From CALAED01 sp937891035 (lineage in GTDB: Bacteria; Actinomycetota; Actinomycetes; Streptosporangiales; Streptosporangiaceae), in NCBI GenBank assembly GCA_035642125.1, contig DASQSZ010000392.1, positions 1 through 37,738 on the forward strand: a stretch of 37,738 nucleotides of DNA, in the 5' to 3' direction. The first letter of the stretch is position 1. The number at the start of each line of letters is the position of its first letter. Positions 1-8,136 of this stretch are shown here, in pieces. A program made the position numbers and the translations under genes. The notes below the pieces were generated by a model. The model had not been told where the DNA came from. It saw only the letters and a program-made list of their open reading frames with translations, and made no database searches.

Positions 1-1
1 G

Positions 2-1696
2 CGGCGGGCGCTGCGCGAGCCGGTGGACAGCGAGCTGCGCGCCGAGCTGCTCGCCGAGCTCGGCCATGTGGAGCTGCACTCCGCGGCAGAGCCGGACCCG
101 CGGCCGCGGCTCGGCGCGGCCGTCGACCACCTGTCGGCGGCCTACGAAGGCGCCAGGGACGCGCCGTTGCTCGCCCGGGTCGCCGAGGACCTGGCCATCG
201 CCCACTACCTCGACTGCGCTCCTGGCCAGGCGATCAGAGTGCTCGACCGGACCGCGGCCGGTCCGGCCGCCGGGCACGAAGATCTCGTGGACCGGCTCGC
301 CGCGCTCGCCCTGGCGATGGCAGGGCCGAACGCCGCCCCGGCACACATCGAACGGCTTGACCGCCTGCGCGCCGCGGCCACCCATGACCCCGACCTCGCG
401 ATCATGATCGCCGCCTTCAACGCGGGCCGGGCGGTGCTCGCCGGCCGGCCGGACGAGGCGGTGATCCAGGCGCGCCGGGTCGCCGCCGCCGGTCGGCCGC
501 GCACGCCGCGCCGGCTGCTCGACCACGCCACCGCCGCCGGCGTGTTGTGCTGCGCGGACGTGCTCGGGCCCGCCGCCCGGTGCGCGACGGCCATGATCGC
601 GCAGGGTGACGGCGCCGGGCCGGCCGGCTTCGCGGTGCTCGGACACATGCTGGCCGCCCGGGTGGCCTACCTGGAGGGCCGCCTCGACGACGCGATCGAC
701 GAGGCCAGGATCGCCGGGGGTCTCCAGTTCGCGGTCAACGGCCGGGCGCACGCCGGCGCGCGGGCGTGGGAGCTGGCGGCCCTCCTGGTCAAAGGCGACC
801 TGAACGCGTCGGCGGCCATCCTCACCGGGGCCGGTCTGCTGGGCGAACGCGGGACCGCGCCGCCCTGGGCGCGGGACTCGGCCAGTGCCGCCGGCGGCAC
901 CGGCGGCACCGGCGATGCCGGCGACGTGGGCGGCGGCGGCCGAGACGGTGATGGCGGCGCCGTCGAGGCCTTCATCGACGCGCATTTCCTCGGTGCCCGA
1001 GGTCTGCTCAACGAGCTACGCGGTGACCACGAGGCGGCGCTCGCCGACCACATCGAGTGCGGGCGGCGGCTGACCGACGCCGGCATCGTCAACCCCGCCT
1101 TCGTGCCATGGCGATCGCGCGCCGCGCGCGTGTCGCACCGCCTCGGCCGCGGGGAGGCCGCCCTGCGGCTGGCGGGCGAAGAGGTCGCCCTGGCTCGGCG
1201 CTGGGGTACGCCGCGCGCGGTCGGCGTCGCGCTGCGCGCGCTCGGCGTCGCCGCCGGCGGCGCGGACGGTCTTTCGCTGCTCGAGGAGTCGGTCGCGCTG
1301 CTGGCGCGTTCCCCGGCCCGCGTCGAACACGCCTTCGCGCTGTACGACTTGGGCAGGGCGCTCGGCGAGTCGGGGCGGCGCGCGGAGGCCCGTCCGCTGC
1401 TGCACGAATCGTACCGCCTGGCCGCTGGATGCGGCGCGCGGCCGCTCGCCGAGCGGTGCGCCGCCGAGATCAAACGCGTCGGCGGGCGCCGGCCGCGCGC
1501 GCTGATCGCCGGACCGGCGGCGCTGACCGCGCAGGAGCGGCGGATCGCCGAACGCGCCGTCGCCGGTGCCACCAACCGCGAGATCGCCGAAGAGCTCTTT
1601 CTCACCCTGCGCACCGTAGAAGCCCACCTCACCGGCGTGTATCGCAAGCTCGGCATCACCGGCCGCGCCCAGCTCGCCGCCCGGCTCACCGGCTGA
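2..1696 (+). CDS. LuxR-family (LAL-type) transcriptional regulator, C-terminal part
   Basis: Partial gene: the frame is open to the left edge, so the N-terminus (in this family an AAA/NB-ARC-like ATPase) lies outside the window. About 500 residues of alpha-helical, Ala/Arg/Leu-rich TPR-like repeats precede a C-terminal LuxR (GerE) helix-turn-helix in the last ~50 residues (LTAQERRIAERA, TNREIAEELF, RTVEAHLTGVYRKLGI). LAL regulators are signal-responsive activators in which the TPR-like region receives the signal and the HTH binds DNA. A Gly-rich linker encoded around 885-960 interrupts the helical part. A GTG at 23 is an in-frame internal codon and probably not the real start. The target genes are unknown; the downstream gene is on the same strand 109 bp away, so it is not clearly in one operon. 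Family assignment is confident. Confidence 0.88.
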   Translation, partial: RRALREPVDSELRAELLAELGHVELHSAAEPDPRPRLGAAVDHLSAAYEGARDAPLLARVAEDLAIAHYLDCAPGQAIRVLDRTAAGPAAGHEDLVDRLAALALAMAGPNAAPAHIERLDRLRAAATHDPDLAIMIAAFNAGRAVLAGRPDEAVIQARRVAAAGRPRTPRRLLDHATAAGVLCCADVLGPAARCATAMIAQGDGAGPAGFAVLGHMLAARVAYLEGRLDDAIDEARIAGGLQFAVNGRAHAGARAWELAALLVKGDLNASAAILTGAGLLGERGTAPPWARDSASAAGGTGGTGDAGDVGGGGRDGDGGAVEAFIDAHFLGARGLLNELRGDHEAALADHIECGRRLTDAGIVNPAFVPWRSRAARVSHRLGRGEAALRLAGEEVALARRWGTPRAVGVALRALGVAAGGADGLSLLEESVALLARSPARVEHAFALYDLGRALGESGRRAEARPLLHESYRLAAGCGARPLAERCAAEIKRVGGRRPRALIAGPAALTAQERRIAERAVAGATNREIAEELFLTLRTVEAHLTGVYRKLGITGRAQLAARLTG

Positions 1697-1805
1697 TCAC
1701 CTGCCGGCCCGTCACCCTCCGGCGTAGATCGATCGCGGCTATCAGCCACAACTGGTAGCGGACCGACCCCGTTGTGCATGAAGATCCTTACGGAGGGTGT
1801 GTGCT

Positions 1806-2894
1806 GTGGCGGAGGAGTATTTCGGTGCCGGGCCCGAGTCCGGGCAAACGGTCAGGTGGAAGGCGCGACGCAGGCCGTACACGGTCCGTGTGAAGATGGT
1901 CGACCTGCTCAGCGCGCCCAGCGTGATGACGGTGTGCGCCGTGGCCGGCCTGGCCGCCGGCGGCGTCGCCCTCGCCATCCCGCCGCCGCCGGTCTTCGTC
2001 GCGATCGTGGTGCTCGTGCCCCTGGTTGTCGGGCTCTTCTTGTTCTCCCGCCGCCCGGCCGTCTTCGAGGTGAACGGGCGTGGGCTGCGGTTCGGCGTGG
2101 GCGGCATCACCGGACGGCTCATGCGACGGGACGTCTGGTTCCCCGGCCACGGCCGGCCGGTGCTCGTCCGCTGGCAGTCCATCCGCGACGTGGTCATCGC
2201 CTCGGCCCCGGCCACCGGCGACTCGCGGGTGGCCGCCGAGGTCGGCGTCATCGTCAACGAGGGCGTCAAGGTGCCACCCGGCTGGGGCATGCGGGCCGCG
2301 TCGGCCGAGGTCGCCGGGGACCGCCCCACCCCGATGCGCTGCCCGTACTGGCAGCGCTTCCCGCCCGGCAAGATCGATCTCGACGAGCTCACCGGCGCCC
2401 TCGCCGACTTCGCCCAGGTCGAGCCGATCCGGCCGGATCCGCGCCCCGAGCCCTACCACATGTTCGCCGTCCGTCGGCTGACCGGCCTCGGCGCCGCCCT
2501 CGGCCTGCTCGCCTGGGCGGCGGCCATCGCCGTCCGGCTGCTCGGCGGTGACGGCGGCACTGACGTGTTCGCGGCGCCGCTGCTCGCGCTCGGCGGCGTC
2601 GGCCTCGGGCTCACCGGGGTGCGGCGCGACAGGCGGCTGCTGTCCATCGACGACGGCGGGCTGCGCTTCGGCCGTCCCATCGCGTTCGTGCCGTGGGCGC
2701 ACGTCCAGCGCGTCGTCGTCGACGACGGGCGGCCGCCGGAGCCCGTGACGCTGGCGTTGCGGCTCGGGCCGGAAAGCAGGCTGCCGCGGCTGTACGAGCG
2801 ACGGCTCGCGGGCGTCGATCCCGTGGCGCTGGCGACCGGGCTGAGCGCCTGGCTGCCGGGCCGGATCCGGTTGATCCGTGCGCTGCGTGGGTGA
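1806..2894 (+). CDS. duplicated TM-hairpin plus PH-like domain membrane protein
   Basis: 362 aa, no named function. I chose GTG 1806 over GTG 1797 because GGAGGG (1791-1796) sits directly against 1797 but 9 nt from 1806. The protein is an internal duplication. Two hydrophobic segments (about residues 38-57 and 63-81) are followed by a beta-rich domain with GLRFG and VRWQSIRDVVI. Two more hydrophobic segments are then followed by a second copy with GLRFG and VPWAHVQRVVV. This TM-TM-PH arrangement resembles bacterial PH/DUF membrane proteins, which are often annotated only as 'PH domain-containing'. It stands alone between the LAL regulator and glgB. The duplication is visible in the sequence; the PH-like label is an inference from the pattern of strands and the W-x-x-I/V motif. 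Confidence 0.75.
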   Translation: MAEEYFGAGPESGQTVRWKARRRPYTVRVKMVDLLSAPSVMTVCAVAGLAAGGVALAIPPPPVFVAIVVLVPLVVGLFLFSRRPAVFEVNGRGLRFGVGGITGRLMRRDVWFPGHGRPVLVRWQSIRDVVIASAPATGDSRVAAEVGVIVNEGVKVPPGWGMRAASAEVAGDRPTPMRCPYWQRFPPGKIDLDELTGALADFAQVEPIRPDPRPEPYHMFAVRRLTGLGAALGLLAWAAAIAVRLLGGDGGTDVFAAPLLALGGVGLGLTGVRRDRRLLSIDDGGLRFGRPIAFVPWAHVQRVVVDDGRPPEPVTLALRLGPESRLPRLYERRLAGVDPVALATGLSAWLPGRIRLIRALRG

Positions 2895-2977
2895 TCCGCC
2901 CGTTCGATCGCCCCGGCGAAGTGAGAGTTCGGACGCACCGGGCAGGCATTAGGTTGAAGTAAATGAACGCGCCGGCC

Positions 2978-2997
2978 CCCGGGCGGGTGCGCCCGGG
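2978..2997 (+). promoter_or_regulatory. GC-rich hairpin in the glgB 5' leader
   Basis: CCCGGGCG and CGCCCGGG form a perfect 8-bp stem with the 4-nt loop GGTG, ending about 9 nt before the GAGGAGG ribosome binding site of glgB (3007-3013). It could be a leader structure affecting glgB translation or a weak terminator of the upstream gene. There is no T-tract. Confidence 0.4.
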
Positions 2998-3024
2998 CGA
3001 CCGATCGAGGAGGCAGCGCAGACC

Positions 3025-5244
3025 ATGGCACGGGTCACGCATGATGAAATCGACCGGCTGGTCGACGGTGATCATCACGACCCCCACGGAGTGCTCGGGG
3101 CCCACCCCGGTCGCGACGGTGTCGCGATCCGTGCGCTGCGGCCGCTCGCCGAAACCGTCGATGTGGTGCTTCCCAGCGGCGACCGGCACCCGCTTCGCCA
3201 CGTGCACCGCGGCGTCTTCGCCGGCACTTTGCCCGCCGGTGCGTCGCTGTCCGCCCCGGCGTCCGACGAGCCGCCGCTCGCGGTCCCCGACTACCGGCTC
3301 GCCGTGACCTACAAGGAGGGCCCCGAGCTGGTGCAGGACGACCCGTACCGCCATCTGCCCTCGCTCGGCGAGCTCGACCTGCACCTGATCGGCGAAGGGC
3401 GGCACGAGGAGCTGTGGAAGGCGCTCGGCGCACGCGTGCGGACCTACGCCTCAGCGTTCGGCCCGGTCACCGGCACGAGCTTCGCGGTGTGGGCGCCCAA
3501 CGCGCGCGGCATCCGCGTCATCGGGGATTTCAATCACTGGGACGGCACCGCGCACCCGATGCGCTCGCTCGGCGGTTCGGGGGTGTGGGAGCTATTCGTG
3601 CCCGGCGTCGGCGACGGCACGCACTACAAGTACGAGATCCTCGGCGCGGACGGCCGGTGGCGACGCAAGGCCGACCCCATGGCCCGGGCGACCGAGGAGC
3701 CCCCCAAGACGGCCTCGCGCGTCTTCACCTCCCGGCATCAGTGGGCCGATGCCGAGTGGATGGACGAGCGCAAGGGCCGCGAATGGGTGCATGAGCCGAT
3801 GAGCGTGTACGAGGTGCACCTCGGCTCGTGGCGGCAGGGCCTCGGCTATCGGCAGCTGGCCGATGAACTGGTCGACTACGTGCGTGACCTGGGTTTCACG
3901 CACGTTGAGTTCCTGCCGCCCGCCGAGCATCCCTTCGGCGGCTCCTGGGGCTATCAGGTGACGTCCTACTTCGCGCCGACGTCGCGGTTCGGCAGCCCGG
4001 ACGACTTCAAGTACCTCGTCGACCGGCTCCACCAGGCCGGCGTCGGCGTACTCATCGACTGGGTGCCCGCCCACTTCCCGAAGGACGAGTGGGCGCTCGC
4101 GCGTTTCGACGGCACGGCGCTGTACGAGCACGCCGACCCGCGACGCGGTGAGCACCCCGACTGGGGCACGCTGGTCTTCGACTTCGGCCGCTCCGAGGTG
4201 CGCAATTTCCTGGTCGCCAACGCCTGCTACTGGCTGGAGGAATTTCACATCGACGGGCTGCGCGTCGACGCGGTCGCCTCGATGCTCTACCTCGACTACT
4301 CTCGCCAGGCCGGCCAGTGGACCCCGAACATCTACGGCGGCCGCGAGAACCTCGAGGCCATCTCGCTTCTTCAGGAGATGAACGCCACCGCCTACAAGCG
4401 CAACCCGGGGATCGTGACGATCGCTGAGGAGTCCACCGCCTGGCCCGGCGTCTCCCGGCCCACCCACCTCGGCGGTCTCGGCTTCGGCTTCAAGTGGAAC
4501 ATGGGCTGGATGCACGACACGCTCGACTACCTCAAGCATGACGCGATCTTCCGGCAGTACCACCACGGCGAGATCACCTTCTCGATGGTCTACGCCTACA
4601 CCGAGAACTACGTACTGCCGCTCTCCCACGACGAGGTCGTCCACCAAAAGGGCTCGCTGCTAGGAAAGATGCCCGGCGACACCTGGCAGAAGTTCGCCAA
4701 CCTGCGCGCTCTGCTCGCCTTCATGTGGGCGCATCCAGGCAAACAGCTGCTGTTCATGGGGGGCGAGTTCGGCCAAGGCGGCGAGTGGGCCGAGCACCGT
4801 TCGCTTGACTGGTGGCTGCTCGACGACCCCGACGGCGATGGCGCCTACCACATCGGCGTCCAGCGGCTGGTGCGCGACCTCAACCGGACCTACCGCGACA
4901 CGGCCGCGCTGTGGGCACTCGACGCCGACCCGCACGGCTTCCAGTGGATCGACGCCAACGACGCCGCCGGCAACGTGATGTCGTTCCTGCGCTGTTCGCC
5001 TGGCGAGTCCATGCTGGCCTGTGTGGTCAACTTCGCCGGCATGCCGCATGAGGACTACCGCCTCGGGCTGCCCCGTACCGGCACTTGGCGCGAGGTGCTC
5101 AACACCGACGCGTTCGACTACGGCGGCAGCGGGGTCGGCAACCTGGGCAGTGTCACCGCCGACGACCGGCCCTGGCACTCCATGCCCGCGTCGGCCACCC
5201 TGCGCGTGCCCCCGCTCGGCGCCGTCTGGCTCACCCCGGAGTGA
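3025..5244 (+). CDS. glgB: 1,4-alpha-glucan branching enzyme GlgB
   Basis: 739 aa, normal length. It cuts alpha-1,4-glucan chains and rejoins them through alpha-1,6 bonds; in actinobacteria it acts with GlgE to build branched glucan. An N-terminal beta-sandwich (about 1-110) precedes a CBM48 module (about 135-230: FAVWAPNARG, GDFNHWDG). The GH13_9 barrel follows, with region I DWVPAHFP (345-352), region II GLRVDAVASM with nucleophile D415, region III TIAEEST with acid/base E468, and region IV LSHDEVVH with D536. ATG 3025 is preceded by GAGGAGG with 11-nt spacing. Its stop at 5242-5244 directly abuts the stop of the convergent gntR gene. It is separated from glgE-treS-mak by 14 kb, unlike the contiguous glgE-treS-pep2-glgB order known in Streptomyces. 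Confidence 0.97.
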   Translation: MARVTHDEIDRLVDGDHHDPHGVLGAHPGRDGVAIRALRPLAETVDVVLPSGDRHPLRHVHRGVFAGTLPAGASLSAPASDEPPLAVPDYRLAVTYKEGPELVQDDPYRHLPSLGELDLHLIGEGRHEELWKALGARVRTYASAFGPVTGTSFAVWAPNARGIRVIGDFNHWDGTAHPMRSLGGSGVWELFVPGVGDGTHYKYEILGADGRWRRKADPMARATEEPPKTASRVFTSRHQWADAEWMDERKGREWVHEPMSVYEVHLGSWRQGLGYRQLADELVDYVRDLGFTHVEFLPPAEHPFGGSWGYQVTSYFAPTSRFGSPDDFKYLVDRLHQAGVGVLIDWVPAHFPKDEWALARFDGTALYEHADPRRGEHPDWGTLVFDFGRSEVRNFLVANACYWLEEFHIDGLRVDAVASMLYLDYSRQAGQWTPNIYGGRENLEAISLLQEMNATAYKRNPGIVTIAEESTAWPGVSRPTHLGGLGFGFKWNMGWMHDTLDYLKHDAIFRQYHHGEITFSMVYAYTENYVLPLSHDEVVHQKGSLLGKMPGDTWQKFANLRALLAFMWAHPGKQLLFMGGEFGQGGEWAEHRSLDWWLLDDPDGDGAYHIGVQRLVRDLNRTYRDTAALWALDADPHGFQWIDANDAAGNVMSFLRCSPGESMLACVVNFAGMPHEDYRLGLPRTGTWREVLNTDAFDYGGSGVGNLGSVTADDRPWHSMPASATLRVPPLGAVWLTPE

Positions 5245-6003
5245 TCATAGGTCGATGGCGTAGTCGAGGACGACGCGGTCGGCGGGGATGACGATGTCGC
5301 GGCAGACCTCGAGGACGCGTTCGCCAGACAGCATGCGGCGGGTGATGGTGAGCACCGGGACGCCGGCGGCCAGCCGCAGGGTCTCGGTCTCCTCCGGGGT
5401 GGGCATCCTGGACCGGACGGCCTCTTCGACCCGGGTGGCGGGGTGGCCGAGGTAGGCGAGCTGCGCCGGGGTGCCGCCCGGCCACGGCTCACGCCCAGGG
5501 TCGGCCACCGGCGTGCCGGCGACGAAGTCCCACGGAAGGTAGTTGATCGAGATCTGCTGCGGGTCGCCGCGGGCGTAGAAGACGAAATGGCGGCGCAGCA
5601 GCGGCGTGCCGGGCGGTAGGTCGAACAGCGAGGCCAGCTCGCCGTCGGCGCGGACCTTGGCGTAGACCTTGTCGAGGCGGTACTCCTTCCACGTGATCCG
5701 CTGGTCCTGGGTGAATGAGGTGGCCGGCGCGACCAGCGGCCGGGTCTCGAGCCGATACCGGTCCATGGCCACTCGCCGTACGGGCGGATGCACCCTGACG
5801 ACGGTGCCGCCACCGCGCCGGGTCTCGATCAGGCCCTCGCCGCGCAGCACCGAGATCGCGTGCCGGATGACGATATCGGAGACGCCATGGGTCGCGGCCA
5901 AGGTCGCCATCGTCGGCAGCCGGCCGCCGGCCGGATAGACCCCGGCGCGAATGTGCTCGCGGAGCTCGTCGGCGATGCGGAGGTATGCGGGCCTGCCGTC
6001 CAC
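5245..6003 (-). CDS. GntR/HutC-family transcriptional regulator with UTRA domain
   Basis: About 252 aa. The N-terminal winged HTH (PAYLRIADELREHI, RLPTMATLAATHGVS, VIRHAISVLRGEGLIETR, GGGTVV) is followed by a UTRA ligand-binding domain (RRHFVFYARGDPQQISINYLP through LTITRRMLSGERVLEVCRD). HutC-type regulators usually repress nearby genes until a small ligand binds the UTRA domain. A longer start at 6036 (GTG) is possible, but GTG 6003 has GGGAGGGG about 9-10 nt upstream and gives the usual short family N-terminus. It is divergent from the 73-aa gene, with a dyad at 6069-6095 in the shared region, which suggests autoregulation and control of that gene. It is convergent with glgB with no intergenic bases. 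The ligand is unknown. Confidence 0.9.
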   Translation of the reverse strand: MDGRPAYLRIADELREHIRAGVYPAGGRLPTMATLAATHGVSDIVIRHAISVLRGEGLIETRRGGGTVVRVHPPVRRVAMDRYRLETRPLVAPATSFTQDQRITWKEYRLDKVYAKVRADGELASLFDLPPGTPLLRRHFVFYARGDPQQISINYLPWDFVAGTPVADPGREPWPGGTPAQLAYLGHPATRVEEAVRSRMPTPEETETLRLAAGVPVLTITRRMLSGERVLEVCRDIVIPADRVVLDYAIDL

Positions 6004-6068
6004 TCTCGCCACCCCTCCCGGATCCGCGGAAGCCACGATCCCCTTACGGACAGCTTGACGCCTATCGC

Positions 6069-6095
6069 CTTGTGTATCACTTTCGTATACAGAAG
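6069..6095. promoter_or_regulatory. imperfect dyad, candidate GntR/HutC operator
   Basis: CTTGTGTAT (6069-6077) and ATACAGAAG (6087-6095) are inverted half-sites matching at 8 of 9 positions with a 9-bp spacer. The site lies in the divergent region between gntR (start 6003) and the 73-aa gene (start 6123). The GT-TA-AC-like core (CGTATACAG) resembles known HutC-type operators. That the neighbouring GntR protein binds here is inference. Confidence 0.5.
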
Positions 6096-6122
6096 GGCAG
6101 CGGTAGGAGAGAGGCGGCTTGA

Positions 6123-6344
6123 ATGGTGGACTTCGCGAACATGAAGGCTGCCATCGAAAGTGAGTTCCCCGGGTGGCTGGTCTGGCGCAGCGACGCCGGC
6201 CGCTGGTACGCCACTCGCACGGGAGATCTCACGGATGCCCAGCTCCAGGCCGGATACGCGATGACCGTAACCGCCGACGACTCCACGGGGCTGCGTGAAC
6301 TGCTTCGCGATCAGCAGGACAAAGATGCCGGTGGGAGCCTATGA
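6123..6344 (+). CDS. small conserved-looking protein of unknown function (73 aa)
   Basis: Starts at ATG 6123 with a purine-rich GGAGAGAGG ribosome binding site at 6106-6114. The protein has a compact alpha/beta look: IESEFPGWLVWRSDAGRWYATR, then LTDAQLQAGYAMTV and an acidic helical tail. There are no Cys residues, signal peptide or TM segment. Actinomycete genomes carry many short orphans of this kind next to GntR or XRE regulators, but I know of no assigned function and do not suggest one. Its position head-to-head with gntR across a dyad suggests GntR control. A GC hairpin follows at 6386-6402. Confidence 0.7.
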   Translation: MVDFANMKAAIESEFPGWLVWRSDAGRWYATRTGDLTDAQLQAGYAMTVTADDSTGLRELLRDQQDKDAGGSL

Positions 6345-6385
6345 AACGCGGGCGGGACGGCCGGCCGGCGGAGCGGCCGGTGTCT

Positions 6386-6402
6386 GGCCCGGTCGCCGGG
6401 CC
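6386..6402 (+). terminator. GC hairpin downstream of the 73-aa gene
   Basis: GGCCCGG and CCGGGCC form a perfect 7-bp stem with loop TCG, 42 bp after the stop codon. There is no T-run, so it would be an actinomycete-style or weak terminator. The rest of 6345-6625 holds no gene I can support, apart from the GGAACC/GGTTCC dyad below. Confidence 0.4.
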
Positions 6403-6525
6403 GTAGTCGCCGCCGTCATTCGTCATCGGCCGCTGCCTCAGGTCAAGATCTCCGCGTGTCCATGTGATCCTCTCTGTTCGGTGATGAATCCGTATTTGCT
6501 CGGTTAGGGCGCTCGCGCGCGGCGA

Positions 6526-6556
6526 CGGAACCGGCGAACCTGGCCGATTGGTTCCG
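6526..6556 (+). promoter_or_regulatory. CGGAACC-N17-GGTTCCG dyad, possible ECF-sigma promoter of the GH39 gene
   Basis: A perfect 7-bp inverted repeat lies 70 bp upstream of the GH39-like gene. Read as a promoter, GGAAC (6527-6531), 18 bp and GGTT (6550-6553) come close to the GGAAC-N18-cGTT form I recall for Streptomyces SigE, a cell-envelope stress sigma factor. It could instead be a plain operator dyad. Recognition by any sigma factor is inference. Confidence 0.35.
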
Positions 6557-6625
6557 CTTCTAATCAGGTGTCGGCCGCCGGAGGGTGTCCGGCTCCGGCC
6601 TGGCCGCACATCCCTGGAGGACTCG

Positions 6626-8077
6626 GTGATCCGCCATTCGCGGGCTACGGTGACACGCGTGACGCTGTTCAGCGGCCGGCGCGGACGACATGGCCGGCGT
6701 GGACCGCACTGGTCGCTCGTCGCGCTGTGCGCCGCCCTGGCCGGTGTGCTGGCGGCGGTCGGCGTGCTGTTGGTCAGCGGCTGGCGTCCCGGGTCGTCGG
6801 CGAGCACGACGGCACCGGGCCCGCCCGGCGCGGCGAGCGGCCCGGGTGCGGCGAGCGGTCCGCCGGTGTCCACGGTGGGCGCCGGCGCGCCGAAGGACTG
6901 GCCGAGCTGGGGGTTCACGCACACCCAATACAGCGCCGACCGCGGTGACCCGCGGGCGCTCGCGGCCGCCCAGACCGCGATCGCCCGCCAATCGCTCCCG
7001 CAGGGCCAGGCCCTGATGGGCTGGGGAGCCGACAACCCCGAGCCGGCTCCGGGGCGGTTCGACTTCGCCGGCCTCGACTCGCGCGTCGACCTGATCCGGC
7101 GCACCCGCGGCACGCCCGTCCTCACGCTGTGTTGCGCGCCGGACTGGATGAAGGGCGGCGTCCCCGGCCGTACCGATTGGTCGCGCCTTGAGGACGCGCC
7201 CAGCCGCAAGCACTTCCGCGACTTCGCGGCGCTCGCGGCGCGCGTTGCCGAACGCTACCCAGACGTGAAGTACTACGTGGTGTGGAACGAGTTCAAGGGC
7301 TTTTACAACAACACCCTCAACCGCTGGGACTACGAGCGATATACCGAGCTGTACAACCATGTCTATGCCGCACTAAAAGCTGTAAATCCTGAAATCAAGG
7401 TCGGCGGTCCGTACATGGTGATGAACAGCTACTCGCCGGTGCGCCGGTCCACGCCGGTCACCGGGCCATGGGGGAGCGTCGACCAACGCGCGCTCGACGC
7501 GATCACCTATTGGCTCAAGCACAAGCGCGGCGCCGACTTCATGGTGGTTGACGGCGCCACGGCATCCGAGGACCGAGGGCTGGTCCCCGACCCGTTCACC
7601 GCCCTCGGCAAGTTTTCCGCCATCACCAGATGGCTGCGTGCCCGCGCCGACAGCCTCCCCGTGTGGTGGGCCGAGTGGTACGTCGAGCCGGAGAATTCCG
7701 GCTGGACCGACGAGCAGCGCCACGCCGTCCAGGCCGCGGCGCTGATGGAGTTCGCCCGCAGCGGCACGGCCACGGCCATGTATTGGAATCCCGCGAGGCC
7801 TGGCGCAGAGTGCGCAGGGTGCCTGTGGACGAGCACGCTGCTCGGCCCCGGCGACGGTCGTGCCACCCCGACGCTGGAGTTGCTGCAGTCGTTCGCCCGT
7901 TGGTTCCCGCCCGGCACCGGTCTGCTCGACGTGGGGGCGTCGGATCCGGCGGTCCGGGTGCTGGCGGGGCGGCACAAGGCCATCGTCGTCAACACCGCGG
8001 ACCACCCGGTGCGCGCGACGGTGGACGGCAAGGGCGTGGACCTCGACTCATACGAGGTCCGCTGGATCGATCGCTGA
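6626..8077 (+). CDS. membrane-anchored GH39-like glycoside hydrolase
   Basis: 483 aa from GTG 6626, chosen for GGAGG at 6616-6620 with 5-nt spacing; an upstream in-frame start at 6548 lacks such a site. A positively charged N-terminus and one hydrophobic segment (about residues 31-53) suggest an uncleaved membrane anchor or signal peptide, followed by a Gly/Ala/Pro/Ser-rich linker (54-85). The catalytic part is a TIM-barrel clan GH-A enzyme: VVWNEFKG with the expected acid/base E222, and PVWWAEWYVE with the expected nucleophile E350. It resembles GH39 proteins, which include beta-xylosidases and the biofilm exopolysaccharide hydrolase PslG. In this context a role in trimming or releasing the polysaccharide made by the 10-19 kb operon is plausible but inferred. 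The substrate is unknown. Confidence 0.8.
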   Translation: MIRHSRATVTRVTLFSGRRGRHGRRGPHWSLVALCAALAGVLAAVGVLLVSGWRPGSSASTTAPGPPGAASGPGAASGPPVSTVGAGAPKDWPSWGFTHTQYSADRGDPRALAAAQTAIARQSLPQGQALMGWGADNPEPAPGRFDFAGLDSRVDLIRRTRGTPVLTLCCAPDWMKGGVPGRTDWSRLEDAPSRKHFRDFAALAARVAERYPDVKYYVVWNEFKGFYNNTLNRWDYERYTELYNHVYAALKAVNPEIKVGGPYMVMNSYSPVRRSTPVTGPWGSVDQRALDAITYWLKHKRGADFMVVDGATASEDRGLVPDPFTALGKFSAITRWLRARADSLPVWWAEWYVEPENSGWTDEQRHAVQAAALMEFARSGTATAMYWNPARPGAECAGCLWTSTLLGPGDGRATPTLELLQSFARWFPPGTGLLDVGASDPAVRVLAGRHKAIVVNTADHPVRATVDGKGVDLDSYEVRWIDR

Positions 8078-8136
8078 TCCGGTCAGCTCATCAGCTTGGG
8101 GGCGTTACCTGGGGGGAAACGCCGGGGGGAGACATC

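Noticed and set aside
885..960. GGC-rich repetitive stretch as a minisatellite
   Set aside because: It is irregular and encodes a Gly/Asp linker in the LAL regulator. No fixed repeat unit can be defined.
7630..8136. Long open frame upstream of the P450 start
   Set aside because: It is the shadow frame of the GH39-like gene. The P450 has its own GTG and ribosome binding site at 8137, and the upstream translation is Arg/Ala-rich without family features.
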